Part shown: positions 62,355 to 64,000 of the stretch, piece after piece
Position numbering within the stretch: the stretch's first letter is position 1
How the letters are laid out: the number at the start of each line of letters is the position of its first letter
Source of the DNA: RGIG4079 sp045646905
Lineage (GTDB): Bacteria; Bacteroidota; Bacteroidia; Bacteroidales; Muribaculaceae
NCBI GenBank assembly: GCA_045646905.1
Contig: JAZRLP010000035.1
Coordinates: 27,674 to 91,673, forward strand
DNA length: 64,000 bases
Direction: 5' to 3'
Made by a program: the position numbers and the translations under genes
Notes under the pieces: generated by a model
What the model was told of the DNA's origin: nothing
Database searches by the model: none
Seen by the model: the letters and a program-made list of their open reading frames with translations, nothing else

Positions 62355-63254
62355 TTAGAAATTTATTTTTTGCCATCGAATAATTCGTTGTGGTAAGATT
62401 TTCTTTGTGATATAATCGATATATTCTTGTCGAGTTAATAGTAGTGAAAAACTTTTCTCTTTTGCTTTTCCAACTCTCCATAGGAAATGGTCAAAGAGAG
62501 CAAACTTTGTACGACGAGTGTTTCGTTTATTCCATAATTGTGGATTTTTGCTTTCAAGTAGCTTTATGATTTGATATAACATATATGTGTAACTACCTAT
62601 GTCGGATTTGCAACCATATGATTTTATTCCAAGTTTATTAGCTATTTTAGGAGCATATTTACAAACAATTGAATCATATATAGGAAAACCAATATTGTTT
62701 GGCATGTTTTGTTGCATTAAGAAAAAGAAATATTTTGACAATATTGATGGTGCTTCGGGTCTATTAATTGTCTTACCATCAAATGATGTCATTCCATAAT
62801 TCCCCATAAAAGCTTTTTCTATTGACGCATTGCTATTTTTATTTGCTTTTATGGGAGAAGAAGTATATTTGTTTGTAAATGCAACTAATTTATCTGCTAA
62901 TTCTTTATCACTATGATTCCCATTTCCATCATCACATAAATCCCAAATTTGCTTGGCTAGATCATCTAATCCAAATTGTCGCATTCTAACGATGTTTGTT
63001 CCGTAAAACAAATCAATCAATGCTAGTCGTTGAATAATTAATGTTATTGATAATTTGCGAGGGCATTTGCCACTAGGATATGAAAACGCATTTTTTATGG
63101 AAACATAGTCTGTGGCATACGAATCTAAATCGTAGGAAACCAAATCTATATCATCATCTATCTTTTCGATATCTAAATCGTCATTAAGCATATCGCTTAT
63201 CACATCATTGATTTCTAAAATCAATTTTTCCGCGCCTTGTGTTAATTTATCCAT
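62355..63254 (-). CDS. Unknown 299-residue cytosolic protein
   Basis: No family recognised. No signal. N-terminal acidic region (DDLDIEKIDDDIDLVSYDLD), then helical segments, a basic C-terminus (RQEYIDYITKKILPQRIIRW) and paired Phe/Tyr positions. Co-oriented with and 12 bases upstream of the LRR gene. The pair sits between the two copies of the 85 bp repeat, so this gene may belong to a mobile or duplicated cassette. Confidence 0.65.
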   Translation of the reverse strand: MDKLTQGAEKLILEINDVISDMLNDDLDIEKIDDDIDLVSYDLDSYATDYVSIKNAFSYPSGKCPRKLSITLIIQRLALIDLFYGTNIVRMRQFGLDDLAKQIWDLCDDGNGNHSDKELADKLVAFTNKYTSSPIKANKNSNASIEKAFMGNYGMTSFDGKTINRPEAPSILSKYFFFLMQQNMPNNIGFPIYDSIVCKYAPKIANKLGIKSYGCKSDIGSYTYMLYQIIKLLESKNPQLWNKRNTRRTKFALFDHFLWRVGKAKEKSFSLLLTRQEYIDYITKKILPQRIIRWQKINF

Positions 63255-63365
63255 ATTTCACATATTTTATTATTAATCAACCTATTAAGTCCAATAAAAT
63301 CATCTCTTTCTTAATAAGAGAGATGCGAAAATTGCCAATTCATTGATAATCTTCCACCTATCTCA

Positions 63366-63493
63366 CCGTGAAACAATCTCACCTGCCGTGAAACATACAT
63401 TTCACGCAATAAAAAACTTAAATAAATTTCGTAATCCTTTGATTTTTAACTAAATTTGCACATAGTGAATCTCTCTTATTAAGAGAGATTCAC
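63366..63493 (+). promoter_or_regulatory. Candidate regulated promoter with 5' hairpin
   Basis: Direct repeats CCGTGAAACA at 63366-63375 and 63386-63395 (20-base period, two helical turns), an inverted TTTCACG at 63400, then TTTC (63427-63430), 20 bases and TAAATTTG (63451-63458). The hairpin 63465-63493 (GTGAATCTCTCTTA with its complement) begins about where transcription would start. No gene follows in the window. Confidence 0.4.
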
Positions 63494-63524
63494 CTGGATA
63501 ACTGGGTCGAATAGGGCAATTTTA

Positions 63525-63609
63525 AGTTGAAAATTGTTCTCGCGCGGAAATCGCATTTTTTTGGGGACATAAGAACAGAAAGGACAGGTTATTTTCACGC
63601 GGAAATCGC
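63525..63609. repeat. Right copy of the 85 bp direct repeat
   Basis: Same orientation as 60075-60159. The two copies are about 3.45 kb apart and flank the LRR gene and its upstream partner. Confidence 0.85.
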
Positions 63610-64000
63610 TGAAAGGCGCAGATTTTATTTGGACAGAATGAACTTTTTATTTTAGACAGAAGGACAGAATGAGCATATTTTTTACCACCTCGTCACTTCG
63701 TGCCAGTTACGGTGAGGCTCGCAATCGTACACCGGCAAGCCGACTTGTACTGCTCGCTCACTCGTGAGCTCTGCGAGGTTCTCCTATCCTCTGCGTGGCA
63801 GGAGGAGAGTTTTGGCCCTTGCGGGCTTTTCTTAACCACCTCTCGGCTTCGTGTTTTTTGACAGAATGAACTGTGTTCAAAAACAAATATTTTTAGAGAA
63901 ATTTTCATCATAAAAGCAATTATTTTTCACAATAGCGAAAATTTGTTTTAGAAGTTTATTTACTACTGCAATCATCGCGACTTTAACAGGTTTTCCTTTT

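Larger units (their letters stand above)
63255..64000. other. Repeat-rich non-coding region at the window end
   Basis: About 745 bases with no credible gene. It holds two CCGTGAAACA boxes 20 bases apart, a plus-strand promoter-like pair with a hairpin right after it, the right copy of the 85 bp repeat, and GC-richer segments sharing motifs with 60188-60350. A short minus-strand ORF at 63693-63911 overlaps the repeats and looks spurious. Confidence 0.6.

Noticed and set aside
63693..63911. 72-codon minus-strand ORF at the window end
   Set aside because: It lies in dispersed non-coding repeat sequence and shows no protein-like pattern.

Overview
This 64 kb window is a piece of a Bacteroidales chromosome, probably a gut lineage near Muribaculaceae or Bacteroidaceae (the family placement is inference). 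The signs seen directly are AT-rich DNA, promoters of the Bacteroidetes type (TTTG, a 19-21 base spacer, then TAnnTTTG), almost no Shine-Dalgarno sequences, proteins with type IX secretion (T9SS) C-terminal sorting domains, a BspA-like leucine-rich-repeat surface protein, an ExbB-ExbD-ExbD-TonB operon, and a DHHW/MBOAT acylation cluster.

Layout. 0-8 kb: the recG start (cut by the window edge), ispD, a PAP2 phosphatase with a barrel-like tail, gdhA, an M16 protease and an NhaC antiporter, all on the minus strand. 8-18.9 kb: rplS with a possible leader, a higBA-type toxin-antitoxin pair, a START-like protein with a tiny membrane ORF, pta-ackA, ddh, two unknown genes separated by a well-defined RNA three-way-junction candidate, a Na/Pi cotransporter, an AGCS symporter and lgt. 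18.9-23.6 kb: a short Band-7-like protein, plsC, and the pyrB-pyrI-flavin reductase-glyA run.

23.6-32.2 kb is the accessory region: an RHS polymorphic-toxin operon on the minus strand. In transcription order it encodes a T9SS-sorted companion, a SpvB/TcdB-like N-shell protein, a DUF6443-type RHS protein with an Ntox21-like C-terminal toxin, a likely immunity protein, and an orphan fragment of RHS core. An imperfect direct repeat of about 82 bp that carries a complete promoter flanks the block: one copy drives pyrB and the other drives the RHS operon. This is the best candidate for an under-described system here.

32.3-45.9 kb: small unknown proteins, an outer-membrane barrel protein, a Met tRNA with its own promoter and terminator, a 20-residue-repeat secreted protein, the (small membrane protein)-dxs-trkA-trkH operon, the exbB-exbD-exbD-tonB operon, a DjlA-like co-chaperone and a membrane protein with a folded leader. 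45.9-60 kb: a WG-repeat lipoprotein, a beta-lactamase-fold serine hydrolase, a metallophosphoesterase, a TamB homologue, a second AGCS symporter, then an MBOAT O-acyltransferase with two DHHW/AlgJ-like partners. 60-64 kb: a BspA-like LRR protein and an unknown 299-residue protein, flanked by an 85 bp direct repeat inside repeat-rich non-coding DNA.

IspD and Dxs both belong to the MEP isoprenoid pathway, Pta-AckA make acetate and ATP, GdhA assimilates ammonium, and Ddh supplies meso-diaminopimelate for the cell wall.
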